DNA of 64,000 bases from Demequina silvatica (GTDB lineage: Bacteria > Actinomycetota > Actinomycetes > Actinomycetales > Demequinaceae): NCBI RefSeq assembly GCF_000971215.1, contig NZ_BBMA01000002.1:479111-543110 (forward strand), given 5' to 3'. The stretch's first letter is position 1. The number at the start of each line of letters is the position of its first letter. The position numbers and the translations under genes are program-made. Positions 41,900-50,359 of this stretch are shown in pieces. The notes below the pieces were generated by a model that saw only the letters and a program-made list of their open reading frames with translations, had not been told where the DNA came from and searched no databases.

Positions 41900-41913
41900 C
41901 TTGCTCCGAAGAT

Positions 41914-42786
41914 TCAGCGACGTGCTCGCACGTCGAAGACGTCGCGAAGGCCGTCACCGAGGAAGTTCATGGCGAGCGTGACGCTCACCATCGCGATGCC
42001 GGGCGCGGCCGCGATCCACGGCTGGTAGAAGTTCTTCGCGCCTTCGGTGATCATGGCGCCCCACTCCGGCGACGGGGGGAGCGCGCCGAGACCGAGGAAG
42101 CTCAGCGAGGCGACGAGGAGCACGATCTGCCCCAGGTCCATGGTGGCGTTGACCATGATCGGGGTGACCGAGTGCGGCAGGATGTGCCGGAACAGCGTCC
42201 GCCATCTGCTTGATCCGATGGCCTTCGACGCTTCTACGTGCTCGCGCTCCTTGATCGACATGACCTGTCCACGCGTGAGGCGGGCGTAGATCGGCCACCA
42301 CACGGCCACGATCGCGAGCAGCGCGTTGGTGAGCCCCGGACCCAGTGCCGCGGCGACGGCCATCGCGAGCAGGATCGCGGGAAACGCCATCGTGATGTCG
42401 GCGACCCGCATGATGGTCGCGTCGACAACCCCGCCGAAGAAGCCGGCGATGGCACCCAGCAAGCACCCGATGATCAGCGAGGCGCCGATGGCGGCGACAG
42501 CGATCGGCAGCGACTCGCGCGCGCCGTACAGGGTGCGACTGAACACGTCGCGCCCAAGCGAGTCCGTCCCGAGCAGGTGCTGCGCGCTCGGCGCAGAGAG
42601 GCGGGCTCCGGTCTCGGCGAGCGGATCGAAGGGCGCGATCCAGGGCGCGGCGACCACCACGAAGAGCCAGGCCGCCAGCACCGCTCCTGCCACGAGGATC
42701 TGCGGGTTGAGCCATCCGCTATGGCGGATCCGGCGGGTGCGCGCGCCCACCGCGCGGAACAACGCCGTCTCGGCGATCGCGGTCAT
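41914..42786 (-). CDS. Peptide/opine-type ABC transporter permease (DppC/OppC)
   Basis: A 290-residue membrane protein. The N-terminal helix LVAGAVLAAWLFVVVAAPWI, the SAQHLLGTDSLGRDVFSR motif and an EHVEASKAIG EAA-loop, followed by ASLSFLGLGALPPSPEWGA, identify the OppC/DppC family. It pairs with the DppB-type permease, which it overlaps by ATGA. Function: import of peptides or related compounds bound by the lipoprotein at 43857-45485. Confidence 0.92.
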   Translation of the reverse strand: MTAIAETALFRAVGARTRRIRHSGWLNPQILVAGAVLAAWLFVVVAAPWIAPFDPLAETGARLSAPSAQHLLGTDSLGRDVFSRTLYGARESLPIAVAAIGASLIIGCLLGAIAGFFGGVVDATIMRVADITMAFPAILLAMAVAAALGPGLTNALLAIVAVWWPIYARLTRGQVMSIKEREHVEASKAIGSSRWRTLFRHILPHSVTPIMVNATMDLGQIVLLVASLSFLGLGALPPSPEWGAMITEGAKNFYQPWIAAAPGIAMVSVTLAMNFLGDGLRDVFDVRARR

Positions 42787-43796
42787 GACAGCCTCACTCT
42801 CGGGTCGATGGCGGGATACGCGATGTCGGTGACGAGGTTCGCTATCAGGAACACCGCGCCGCCAAGCAGGCAGACCGCGTTGATCGCCGGGTAGTCGAGG
42901 GATCGTGTGGCCTCGACTGCATACGATCCGATCCCATTCCAGGAGAAGATCGTCTCGACCAGGACGGCGCCCATCAGCATCGCTCCGAAGGCGAAGCCGA
43001 GGATCGTCACCACGGGCGTGAGCGAGTTGCGGAGCACGTGCCCCCGCATCAGCTGCGACTCGCTGACCCCCTTCGCGCGGATGGTGCGCACGTAGTCGGA
43101 ACCGAGCTCGTCGAGCATCGAGGCGCGGACGAGTCGGCTGATGGTGCCCATGAGGCCCCAACCCATGATGAACGCGGGCAGAAGCAGATGACCGAAGGCG
43201 TCCCAGAAGAGGGGCATGTCCCCCTGCAGTAGCGCATCGATCGTGTAGAAGCCGGTGACATCGGCCGGAGGGATCACCCGTGAGCTCAGCCGGCCCGGTC
43301 CAGGGAGGATCCCCAGCTGGGCGTAGAACACGAAGAGGAGCACAAGCCCGGTCCAGAAGATCGGCAATGACGAGCCGATGAGCGCGAAGACACGGCTCAC
43401 GTGGTCCGGCGCGCGGTTCTTCCTGCTCGCCGAGATCACGCCGAGGAGGATCCCGCCGATGGCCCCGATGATCAGGGCCATGAGCGTGAGCTCCAGAGTC
43501 GCGGGCAGCCTCTCCGCGATGTCCGACGACACCGGCATCTTGGTCTGGAACGAGGTGCCCAGATCGCCGGTCAACAGGTTCCCGATGTACGTGAGGTACT
43601 GGGTCGGCAGCGGCTGATCGAGGCCCCACTTCGCCTCCGCGGCGGCCACGATCTCCTCATTGCCGAGGTTGCGCTGTCCCACGATCGACGCGATGGGATC
43701 TGCCGGCAGCAGCCGTGAGATGACGAATGCGAGCGTGACGACGCCCAGCAGGAGCAGCGGCATGGACGCCACGCGCTTGAGGATGAAGCGGAACAT
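42783..43796 (-). CDS. Peptide/opine-type ABC transporter permease (DppB/OppB)
   Basis: A 337-residue membrane protein opening MFRFILKRVASMPLLLLGV, the DppB signature, with the LGLDQPLPTQYLTYI-like WGLDQPLP segment, a GDLGTSF motif and a DYVRTIRAKGVSE EAA-loop. Six hydrophobic segments. GGAG lies a few nt before the ATG. It is translated before the DppC-type partner and follows the binding-protein gene. Confidence 0.93.
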   Translation of the reverse strand: MFRFILKRVASMPLLLLGVVTLAFVISRLLPADPIASIVGQRNLGNEEIVAAAEAKWGLDQPLPTQYLTYIGNLLTGDLGTSFQTKMPVSSDIAERLPATLELTLMALIIGAIGGILLGVISASRKNRAPDHVSRVFALIGSSLPIFWTGLVLLFVFYAQLGILPGPGRLSSRVIPPADVTGFYTIDALLQGDMPLFWDAFGHLLLPAFIMGWGLMGTISRLVRASMLDELGSDYVRTIRAKGVSESQLMRGHVLRNSLTPVVTILGFAFGAMLMGAVLVETIFSWNGIGSYAVEATRSLDYPAINAVCLLGGAVFLIANLVTDIAYPAIDPRVRLS

Positions 43797-43856
43797 GATC
43801 TCCTCGCGCGTGGCGGGCCCCACGGAGGGACCCGCCACGCACTCGTGTAGTGGCCG

Positions 43857-45485
43857 TTACTCCTGAATGCCGAGGCCGGCGAGATCGAGGTTGCAGCAGG
43901 GGCTGTACTCGACTCCGGTCACGTCGCTCGCGTAGGCGAGCACGAGCTGCGGGTTGACGATCGGCAGGATGATGAGGTCGTCCGCCATCTCCTGACCGAG
44001 CGCGGTGTAGGTCGCGATGCGGTCCTCACCGGTCTCGGTGAGCGCCTGGGCGAGGCCATCCACCTCGGCCTGGTTGACCACCGCTCCGTCCACGCTCGCC
44101 GTCGCGCTCCAGGCGCCCGTGGGCACCATGCCGAAGTACTGGACGTACTGGCTGGAGTCCATGTGGTCGGGCGCGAAGTACACCGCCGTGATCGGGGAGC
44201 CGCCCGAGCCGAGCATCTCGGCCCACTGGGTGTACTCCATCGGGGTGAGCTCGAGCTCGATCCCGACCTCCGCGAGGTCCTGCTGGATCGCCTGCATCAT
44301 GACGTCGAAATCGACGCCGTACACCGCGAACTTGGGGTACGCGGAGCTGATCGTGAAGCCATCGGCGTAGCCGGCCTCGGCCAGCAGCTCCTTGGCCTGC
44401 TCGAGGTCCTGGGAGGGCAGCTCCTGGTCCTCGCTTCCCTCGAAGCCGTTCGGGATCGGGGAGCCCTGCGTCTTGCCGTAGCCCCCGACGGTCGTGTCGA
44501 TCACGCCGTCGTAGTCGATCGCCAGCTTGATGGCCTCGCGGACGCGCTCGTCCTCCAACGCCTCTCCACCGGCAGCTCCGGGGGCGAGCATCAGGTAGAC
44601 GAAGTTGTACGAGTCGACGACCTCGGTGGTCACTCCGGTGACGCCCTCGAGCTGGGCCAGCGCGTCGGGAGCGATCTGCATCGCGATGTCGACGTCGCCC
44701 TGCTGCAGCTGCTGCAGCTGCGAGCTGGAATCGGTGACCTCGTTGATGACCACCGAGGGGAAGGTGGGCTCATCGCCCCAGTAGTTCTCGTTGGCCGTCA
44801 GCTCGACCGACTGACCGGACTCGTAGCCTGCCAGCGTGTAGGGCCCGCTGCCCGCGGAGTTCTGGAGGAACCACTCCTCGGAGGCGTCCGCCGTCGCCGC
44901 GTCCTCGCCTGCCGTCGCGCCGTTCGCGACTGCGACCTCCTCGTTGACGATGCCGAGGTACGGGGCGGCACCGATCGCGAGGAACGCGGAGTTGGGATCC
45001 GCGAAGTTGACGGTGACCGTGTGCGCGTCGGGCGTCTCGATCGACTCGAGCCCGGCGAGGAGGAAGGAGGCGGAGCCCTGGAGGTTGACCATGCGCTCAT
45101 AGGTGAACTGCACGTCGCTGGCCTCGACCGGCGAGCCGTCGGAGAACACCGCGTCCGGGTCGAGCTCGAAGGTGAAGCTCGTCGCGTCATCGTTCACCGT
45201 CCACGACGTGGCGAGGCGAGGGACGATCGACGACGGGTCATCCGGGTCCACGGTGACCAGGGTCTCGTAGACCGCGCTGAAGATGATCTGACACGTGTCG
45301 CAGTACCCGCGCTGCGGATCGAGCGTGCTGACGTCCATCGCCCGGGCGATGACGAGCTGACGTGCTCCTTCTGCTGCGGACGTGGTCGCGGGACTACCGC
45401 AGGCGGACAACGCCGTGGCGAGGGCGGCAACCCCCACGATCGCACCCTTGGTGCGCGCGAGCTTTCCGAGGCGGGGACGGTTCAT
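43857..45485 (-). CDS. ABC transporter substrate-binding lipoprotein (SBP family 5)
   Basis: A 542-residue lipoprotein: signal peptide with lipobox LSAC, the acylated Cys at residue 29. The mature protein has the family 5 features: ARAMDVSTLDPQRGYCDTCQ, VYETLVTVDPDD, LATSWTVNDDATSFTFELDP and a VREAIKLAIDYDGVI core, as in DppA/OppA. It binds the transported solute outside the membrane. GAAGGAG lies before the ATG. It sits between the aminotransferase and the permeases in one operon. An amine- or amino-acid-containing ligand is likely from context only. Confidence 0.93.
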   Translation of the reverse strand: MNRPRLGKLARTKGAIVGVAALATALSACGSPATTSAAEGARQLVIARAMDVSTLDPQRGYCDTCQIIFSAVYETLVTVDPDDPSSIVPRLATSWTVNDDATSFTFELDPDAVFSDGSPVEASDVQFTYERMVNLQGSASFLLAGLESIETPDAHTVTVNFADPNSAFLAIGAAPYLGIVNEEVAVANGATAGEDAATADASEEWFLQNSAGSGPYTLAGYESGQSVELTANENYWGDEPTFPSVVINEVTDSSSQLQQLQQGDVDIAMQIAPDALAQLEGVTGVTTEVVDSYNFVYLMLAPGAAGGEALEDERVREAIKLAIDYDGVIDTTVGGYGKTQGSPIPNGFEGSEDQELPSQDLEQAKELLAEAGYADGFTISSAYPKFAVYGVDFDVMMQAIQQDLAEVGIELELTPMEYTQWAEMLGSGGSPITAVYFAPDHMDSSQYVQYFGMVPTGAWSATASVDGAVVNQAEVDGLAQALTETGEDRIATYTALGQEMADDLIILPIVNPQLVLAYASDVTGVEYSPCCNLDLAGLGIQE

Positions 45486-45536
45486 CGGGCGGAACTCCTT
45501 CTCATCTGGTGCTGCTGGGCTGGTGTGGAGGAAGGG

Positions 45537-46778
45537 TCAGAGGGTTGAGATCTCCGCGAACGCACCGTCGGTGCGCTCGAGGGCCTCGGCGATGTCCGCG
45601 TCCGTGTGCGCGGCAGAGAGGAACATGTTGTGCCAGGGGTGCATGATCACGCCGCGACGGATGGCGGCGTCCGTGAAAGCGAAAGCCGTCCTCAGTTCCG
45701 GGTCGTCGGCGAATCGGACGAAGGGCATCGTCTCGGGCCCGGTCTGCACGATCTCGAAGCCGTGCGCGGTGGCCTGGGTGTCGAGTCCCGCGCGGAACGC
45801 CTGCCCGGCCGCCGTCATGCGGGCGATGCCGTCGGTCTCGATGAGCTGACGGATGGTCGCGACGCCGGCGGCGTGCGCGACGCCACCCATCCAGAAGGAT
45901 CCGGTGACGTAGATCTCGCTCGCCGCCTGCCTGAGCGCGTCGATCCCGACCACGGCGGCGAGCGCGTACCCGTTGGCGATGCCCTTGCTGAAGGCGGTGA
46001 GGTCGGGCCGGACGCCGTACGGCTCCCAGGCGCCGGCGGCGTCCAGGCGGAACCCTGTGCGCACCTCGTCCAGGATCATCGCGGCGCCGGCACGGGTGGC
46101 GATGGCGCGAACGCCGCGCGCGAACTCAGGCGTCGCGAACTCCTGGTCGACGAGCCCGTCGTGCCGGAACGGCGGCACGATGATCGCGGCGAGGTCGCTC
46201 CCGGCCTCCGCAACTGCGGCTTCGAGGGACGCGAGGTCGTTGTAGTCGAACTCGATGATGTCGGCCCGGTCGGCCGCGGTGACACCGGCCGGCGCGGGGG
46301 TGAACCACGCGTTCGCGCCGTGATAGGCCTTACGCGCCTTGACGAGCTTGGACCGTCCGGTGGCCGCCCGCGCGGTCATCACGGCGATCGAGGTGGCGTC
46401 CGTACCGTTCTTCGCGAACATCGCCCACTCCGCGTGCGCGACCGTGCCCACGAGCAGCTCCGCCAGCTCGACGAAGTGACGCGTGGGGCCCGCCAGGGCA
46501 TCGCCGAGCGCCTGCTGCTCCGCGGCGGCCGCGTCGACCTTCGGATTTGCATATCCGATGAGCATGGGCCCGAAGGCGCACATGAAGTCGATGTACTCGT
46601 TCCCGTCCGCGTCCCAGACACGCGCTCCGTGGCCGCGGGAGTAGAACTGCGGGTAGCTCGGCGGCATCATCCGGAGCACCGACATGTGCCCGTACACGCC
46701 TCCGGGGACGACGGCGAGCGCGCGCTCGCGCAGCTCAGCATCGACCGTCTGCAGGCGGGTGGGGGTCGCGAGGGACAT
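45537..46778 (-). CDS. Class III aminotransferase (glutamate-1-semialdehyde aminomutase-like)
   Basis: A 413-residue PLP enzyme. VPGGVYGHMSVLRMM and FYSRGHGARVWDADGNEYID open the class III fold, MFAKNGTDATSIAVMTARAA binds the phosphate, LDEVRTGFRL carries the conserved Asp and TAFSKGIANGYALAAVVG the Schiff-base Lys near residue 263. The sequence is closest in style to GSA aminomutase, yet its place in a transport operon without haem genes argues for a catabolic role on an imported amino compound. First gene of the operon; AAGGAAG-type site upstream of the ATG. Confidence 0.88.
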   Translation of the reverse strand: MSLATPTRLQTVDAELRERALAVVPGGVYGHMSVLRMMPPSYPQFYSRGHGARVWDADGNEYIDFMCAFGPMLIGYANPKVDAAAAEQQALGDALAGPTRHFVELAELLVGTVAHAEWAMFAKNGTDATSIAVMTARAATGRSKLVKARKAYHGANAWFTPAPAGVTAADRADIIEFDYNDLASLEAAVAEAGSDLAAIIVPPFRHDGLVDQEFATPEFARGVRAIATRAGAAMILDEVRTGFRLDAAGAWEPYGVRPDLTAFSKGIANGYALAAVVGIDALRQAASEIYVTGSFWMGGVAHAAGVATIRQLIETDGIARMTAAGQAFRAGLDTQATAHGFEIVQTGPETMPFVRFADDPELRTAFAFTDAAIRRGVIMHPWHNMFLSAAHTDADIAEALERTDGAFAEISTL

Positions 46779-46827
46779 GGCCTTCCTTCCGAGATGGCGT
46801 ACGCGGAGGGCTCCGCATGAGAGAGTA

Positions 46828-46851
46828 TTTCGGACGGGTGTTCAAGATAAA
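46828..46851. promoter_or_regulatory. Candidate operator upstream of the aminotransferase operon
   Basis: TTTCGGACGGGTGTTCAAGA within an A/T-rich stretch matches, over the core GGACNNGYGTYCAA, the element upstream of the aldo/keto reductase gene (47573-47595). It is 50 nt ahead of the aminotransferase ATG, where a regulator would overlap the promoter. Confidence 0.5.
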
Positions 46852-46886
46852 TATCGATCCTGTTACACGCACGTAAAATTGGGCAG

Positions 46887-46911
46887 GCGTCCGACATACT
46901 TGGTCCGACGC
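46887..46911. promoter_or_regulatory. 25-nt imperfect palindrome upstream of the TetR gene
   Basis: Arms GCGTCCGAC (46887-46895) and GTCCGACGC (46903-46911) are complementary at 8 of 9 positions around a 7-nt centre. It lies 28 nt before the TetR start and may be its autoregulatory site. Confidence 0.4.
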
Positions 46912-46939
46912 ATGCCATTCAGAGACGAGGGGGCGGGCA

Positions 46940-47530
46940 GTGCCGAAGATCGTGGACCACGACCAGCGACGACGAGAGATCCTCGAGGCGGCCTGGAGGG
47001 TCATCGCTGAACAGGGGATCGGCGCGGCGACCGTGCGCGAGATCGCCAATGAGGCCGGCTGCTCGAACGGGATCCTGTCGCACTACTTCGCCAGCAAGGA
47101 CGAGATCCTCATCTCGGCCCACAAGCTCGCCTTCCATCGCGTATCGGAGCGAGCCGCGGCCGCCAACAACGGCACGAACGGCGCCGGAGCGCTTCGCCAA
47201 GCCCTGTACGAGGCCCTCCCCCTCGACAAGGAGCGCCACATCGAGGCGGTCATGGACGTGAGCTTCTGGTCCCAGGCGCTCGCCAACCCGCGGCTCAACG
47301 CCGTCCGCCGAGAGTCGGTCGCAGAGAGCCGGCTGTGGTGGCTGGCGATGCTCGAGGACGCGCGGTCGGCCGGCGAGCTGACTGCCGACGTGCCCGACGG
47401 CGTGCTTTGCGACGAGATCATGGCGCTCATCGACGGGGTCTCCGTCCAGGCGGTGATGTACCCCGAGGACATGACGCCGGAACGCCAGCGAACGATCGCC
47501 GACGGCTTCCTGGCTCACCTGGGGATCTGA
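46940..47530 (+). CDS. TetR-family regulator of the amino-compound cluster
   Basis: A 196-residue regulator starting at a GTG behind GAGGGGG. The helix-turn-helix is ATVREIANEAGCSNGILSHY (about residues 32-51). The rest resembles the BetI-like C-terminal domain, which senses small metabolites (choline-type in BetI). It is divergent from the aminotransferase operon and just upstream of the reductase gene, so it is the natural controller of both. Ligand unknown. Confidence 0.88.
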   Translation: MPKIVDHDQRRREILEAAWRVIAEQGIGAATVREIANEAGCSNGILSHYFASKDEILISAHKLAFHRVSERAAAANNGTNGAGALRQALYEALPLDKERHIEAVMDVSFWSQALANPRLNAVRRESVAESRLWWLAMLEDARSAGELTADVPDGVLCDEIMALIDGVSVQAVMYPEDMTPERQRTIADGFLAHLGI

Positions 47531-47572
47531 GCCGGCGCCCCTGTGCCTCTCCGGCGAGGTGTGATATTTCTT

Positions 47573-47595
47573 TTTAGGACACGCGTCCAATAAAA
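47573..47595. promoter_or_regulatory. Candidate operator upstream of the aldo/keto reductase
   Basis: GGACACGCGTCC at 47577-47588 is a near-perfect palindrome in an A/T-rich stretch, 24 nt before the reductase ATG. Its extended form matches the site upstream of the aminotransferase operon, suggesting one regulator for both. Confidence 0.5.
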
Positions 47596-47612
47596 GAAGG
47601 GGCCTGAGCCCG

Positions 47613-48473
47613 ATGAGCACCGACACCTTGTCCACGCACCCCTCCGACAGGCCGGCCGCCGGCCGCACCGCGGCGCTCGCGCGGCTCGGCATCCCCCAGC
47701 TCGGCCTCGGCGTCTTCGACATGGACCATGAGACCACCGCCACCGTGGTCGCCTCGGCCCTGGAGCTCGGCTACCGCTCGATCGACACCGCCGCGATCTA
47801 CGGGAACGAGGCTGCGGTCGGCGAGGGAATCCGGCGCGCCGCGATCCCTCGCGAGGAGCTGTTCGTCACTACGAAGCTGTGGATCGACGCGCACGGCGTC
47901 GAGGAGGCGCAGCGCGCGGCGGAGGACTCACTACGGCAACTCGGCCTCGACCAAGTCGACCTCTACCTGATCCACTGGCCCCACTCGGTGGCAGGCCGGC
48001 ATCGCGAGGCGTGGCTCGGCCTCGAGCGCGTGGCGGATCGAGGGCTCGCGTCGCGAATCGGCGTGTGCAACTTCAGCACCGCACAGCTGGACGACCTGAT
48101 CGCGCTGGGAGGTCGCGTCCCCACCGTCAATCAGATCGAGCTCCACCCCTTCCACACCCGGGCCGCCGAGATGCTCGAGGACGACCGTCGCGGGATCGTC
48201 ACCGAGTCGTGGTCGCCGCTCGCGCGAGGACGGGTGTTCTCCGATCCCCTCATCGCGCGGCTTGCCGAGCTCTACGGGGTGAGCGCCGCACAGATCGTGC
48301 TCCGCTGGCACGTCCAGCAGGGCTTGATGACCGTCCCTAAGAGCGCGAACCCCGCGCGCCTCGCGGAGAACCTCACGGTCTTCGACTTCGAGCTCGAACC
48401 CGCGCACATGGTCGAGATCAGCGCCCTCGATCGCGGCGAGTGCATCGAGCCTGACTACTACGCGCTCGGCTGA
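47613..48473 (+). CDS. Aldo/keto reductase
   Basis: A 286-residue TIM-barrel NADPH-dependent reductase with the full catalytic tetrad in place: YRSIDTAAIYGNE (Asp and Tyr), FVTTKLW (Lys) and YLIHWPHS (His). The AKR5-like IGVCNFSTAQLDDL and TVNQIELHPFHT blocks and the cofactor loop VPKSANPARLAENL are also present. It would reduce the aldehyde or keto product made by the aminotransferase to an alcohol, or act in reverse. Candidate shared operator upstream. Confidence 0.9.
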   Translation: MSTDTLSTHPSDRPAAGRTAALARLGIPQLGLGVFDMDHETTATVVASALELGYRSIDTAAIYGNEAAVGEGIRRAAIPREELFVTTKLWIDAHGVEEAQRAAEDSLRQLGLDQVDLYLIHWPHSVAGRHREAWLGLERVADRGLASRIGVCNFSTAQLDDLIALGGRVPTVNQIELHPFHTRAAEMLEDDRRGIVTESWSPLARGRVFSDPLIARLAELYGVSAAQIVLRWHVQQGLMTVPKSANPARLAENLTVFDFELEPAHMVEISALDRGECIEPDYYALG

Positions 48474-48563
48474 GCGCCGCAGGCGCACTCCCCGTCCCGC
48501 GAATTTACGTGGACTTAACAGGGTGGAGCGGCCCAGGAAACCCTCGCCGCTTATTTTGGTCAC

Positions 48564-50231
48564 ATGTCCGATAACATGACGGCTACCCCACGTGCGCACT
48601 CACCGAAGGACGCCGAGAACCCCACGCCTACCCTCACGGTCCGCAACCTGAAGGTCACCTTCCGCACCCAGGCGGGCGAGGTCACGGGAGTGCGCGACGC
48701 ATCCTTCGACCTGATGCCCGGTCGTACGCTGGCGGTCGTCGGCGAGTCGGGCTCGGGGAAGTCGACCATGGCGGGGGCGATCAACCGCCTCCTGGCATCG
48801 AACGCGACCATCGCCTCGGGCGAGATCCTTTTCGGAGGCCGCGACCTCACGACGCTGACCGACCGTGAGATGCGGGCGGTGCGCGGCGCAGGCATCGGCC
48901 TGGTACCCCAGGACCCGATGTCGAACCTCGACCCGACGCAGCGCATCGGACGCCAGATCACCGAGGTGCTGAAGGTCCACAACCTCGCCTCCGGCCGGGC
49001 GGCCGACGCCCGCGCGGTCGAGCTTCTCGAGATGGTCGGCATCCCCGAGCCGGCCCGTCGGTTCCGCCAGTACCCGCACGAGCTCTCGGGCGGGATGCGA
49101 CAGCGCGTGCTCATCGCCATGGGGCTCGCCTGCGAACCGCGGCTGCTCATCGCGGACGAGCCGACCTCGGCGCTCGACGTCACCGTCCAACGGCAGGTTC
49201 TCGACCAGATGGCCGACCTCACCGCCCGCATGGGCACCGCGGTGATCCTGATCACCCACGACCTGGGGCTCGCGGCGGAGCGCGCGGACGACGTGCTGGT
49301 GATGTTCCGCGGCGACATCGTCGAGCACGGGCCGGCCGCCGACATCCTGCGCAACCCCGAGCACGAGTACACGCGGCGCCTGCTGGACGCAGCACCGAGC
49401 ATCACCAGCCACCGCCCTGTCCGTCGCGCCCACGATGCGGATGCACCGGCACTCGTCGAGATCATCGACCTCGCCAAGGAGTACACGGTGCGCGACAGCG
49501 CGTGGGGGCGGAAGCGGGCGTTCCGCGCGGTAGACGGCTCCACTTTCAAGATTCGTCGCGGCCAGACCGTCGCCATCGTCGGCGAAAGCGGGTCCGGCAA
49601 GTCGACCACCGCCCGGATGGTGCTCGGCCTTGAGCGTCCTACGAGCGGAGTCATCGCGTACGACGGGCGCAACACCGCCGGGTTCACCGCTCAGCGACGC
49701 TTCGAGTTCACGCGCAAGGTCCAGCCCGTCTTCCAGAACCCATTCGCGTCCCTCGATTCCCGCTACACGATCGGCGCCACCATCGCCGAACCGCTGGTCG
49801 TGCATGGGGTCGGGACCAAGGACGACCAGGAGCGTCGGGTGAAGCAGCTCGCCGAGCAGGTCGCCCTGCCGGTCGAGCTTCTCGACCGGCACCCCCACGA
49901 GCTCTCCGGCGGACAGCGCCAGCGCGTCGCCATCGCGCGTGCGCTCGCGCTTCGGCCGGAGCTCGTGGTGCTCGACGAGGCCGTATCCGCCCTGGACGTC
50001 CTGGTCCAGGCGCAGATCCTCGAGCTCCTGGCTCGACTCCAGGACGAGCTCGACCTGAGCTATCTCTTCATCAGCCACGACCTCGCGGTCATCCGGCAGG
50101 TCAGCGACTATGTGCACGTCATGCAGAACGGTGTGATCGTCGAGAGCGGAACGCCGGAGGAGATCTTCGACTCGCCGAAGCACGAGTACACCCGCCAGCT
50201 GCTCGCGGCGATCCCTGCGGTCAGCGTCTAG
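48564..50231 (+). CDS. Peptide ABC transporter ATPase, fused DppD-DppF type
   Basis: A 555-residue protein with two complete ATPase halves. First: GESGSGKST, LSGGMRQR and LLIADEPTSALD. Second, from about residue 300: GESGSGKST, LSGGQRQR and LVVLDEAVSALD. Each half is the DppD or DppF type with the QDPMSNLDP and QNPFASLDSRY loops. It supplies both nucleotide-binding sites for the permeases at 41914-43796, although it is on the opposite strand 5 kb away. Start chosen at the first ATG; an ATG five codons on is possible. Confidence 0.92.
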   Translation: MSDNMTATPRAHSPKDAENPTPTLTVRNLKVTFRTQAGEVTGVRDASFDLMPGRTLAVVGESGSGKSTMAGAINRLLASNATIASGEILFGGRDLTTLTDREMRAVRGAGIGLVPQDPMSNLDPTQRIGRQITEVLKVHNLASGRAADARAVELLEMVGIPEPARRFRQYPHELSGGMRQRVLIAMGLACEPRLLIADEPTSALDVTVQRQVLDQMADLTARMGTAVILITHDLGLAAERADDVLVMFRGDIVEHGPAADILRNPEHEYTRRLLDAAPSITSHRPVRRAHDADAPALVEIIDLAKEYTVRDSAWGRKRAFRAVDGSTFKIRRGQTVAIVGESGSGKSTTARMVLGLERPTSGVIAYDGRNTAGFTAQRRFEFTRKVQPVFQNPFASLDSRYTIGATIAEPLVVHGVGTKDDQERRVKQLAEQVALPVELLDRHPHELSGGQRQRVAIARALALRPELVVLDEAVSALDVLVQAQILELLARLQDELDLSYLFISHDLAVIRQVSDYVHVMQNGVIVESGTPEEIFDSPKHEYTRQLLAAIPAVSV

Positions 50232-50252
50232 GAGCAGCGCGCGGCGCGACGA

Positions 50253-50334
50253 ACCGCCGCATCGACCCCCCGGCGCGGGGACGCGGACACACGAAGGCCC
50301 GGTCCGCGGCGCGTACCGCCGTGGACCGGGCCCC
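50253..50334. repeat. Dispersed intergenic repeat with hairpin terminator, copy 2
   Basis: Copy 2 of the element at 41821-41899. The hairpin arms are 14 nt each (50296-50309 and 50319-50332) with one G-T pair and the same CGCGTACCG loop. It separates the fused ATPase gene from the convergent AztD-like gene, acting as a bidirectional terminator. The initial word differs from the common motif by one base (CGCATCGACCCC). Confidence 0.65.
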
Positions 50335-50359
50335 GTGATTCCTCGGGCGAGGAAGCCTC

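Noticed and set aside
45537-46778. Haem synthesis gene hemL
   Set aside because: Sequence style is GSA-aminomutase-like, but the gene is inside a transport operon with no haem genes, so a catabolic aminotransferase is more likely.
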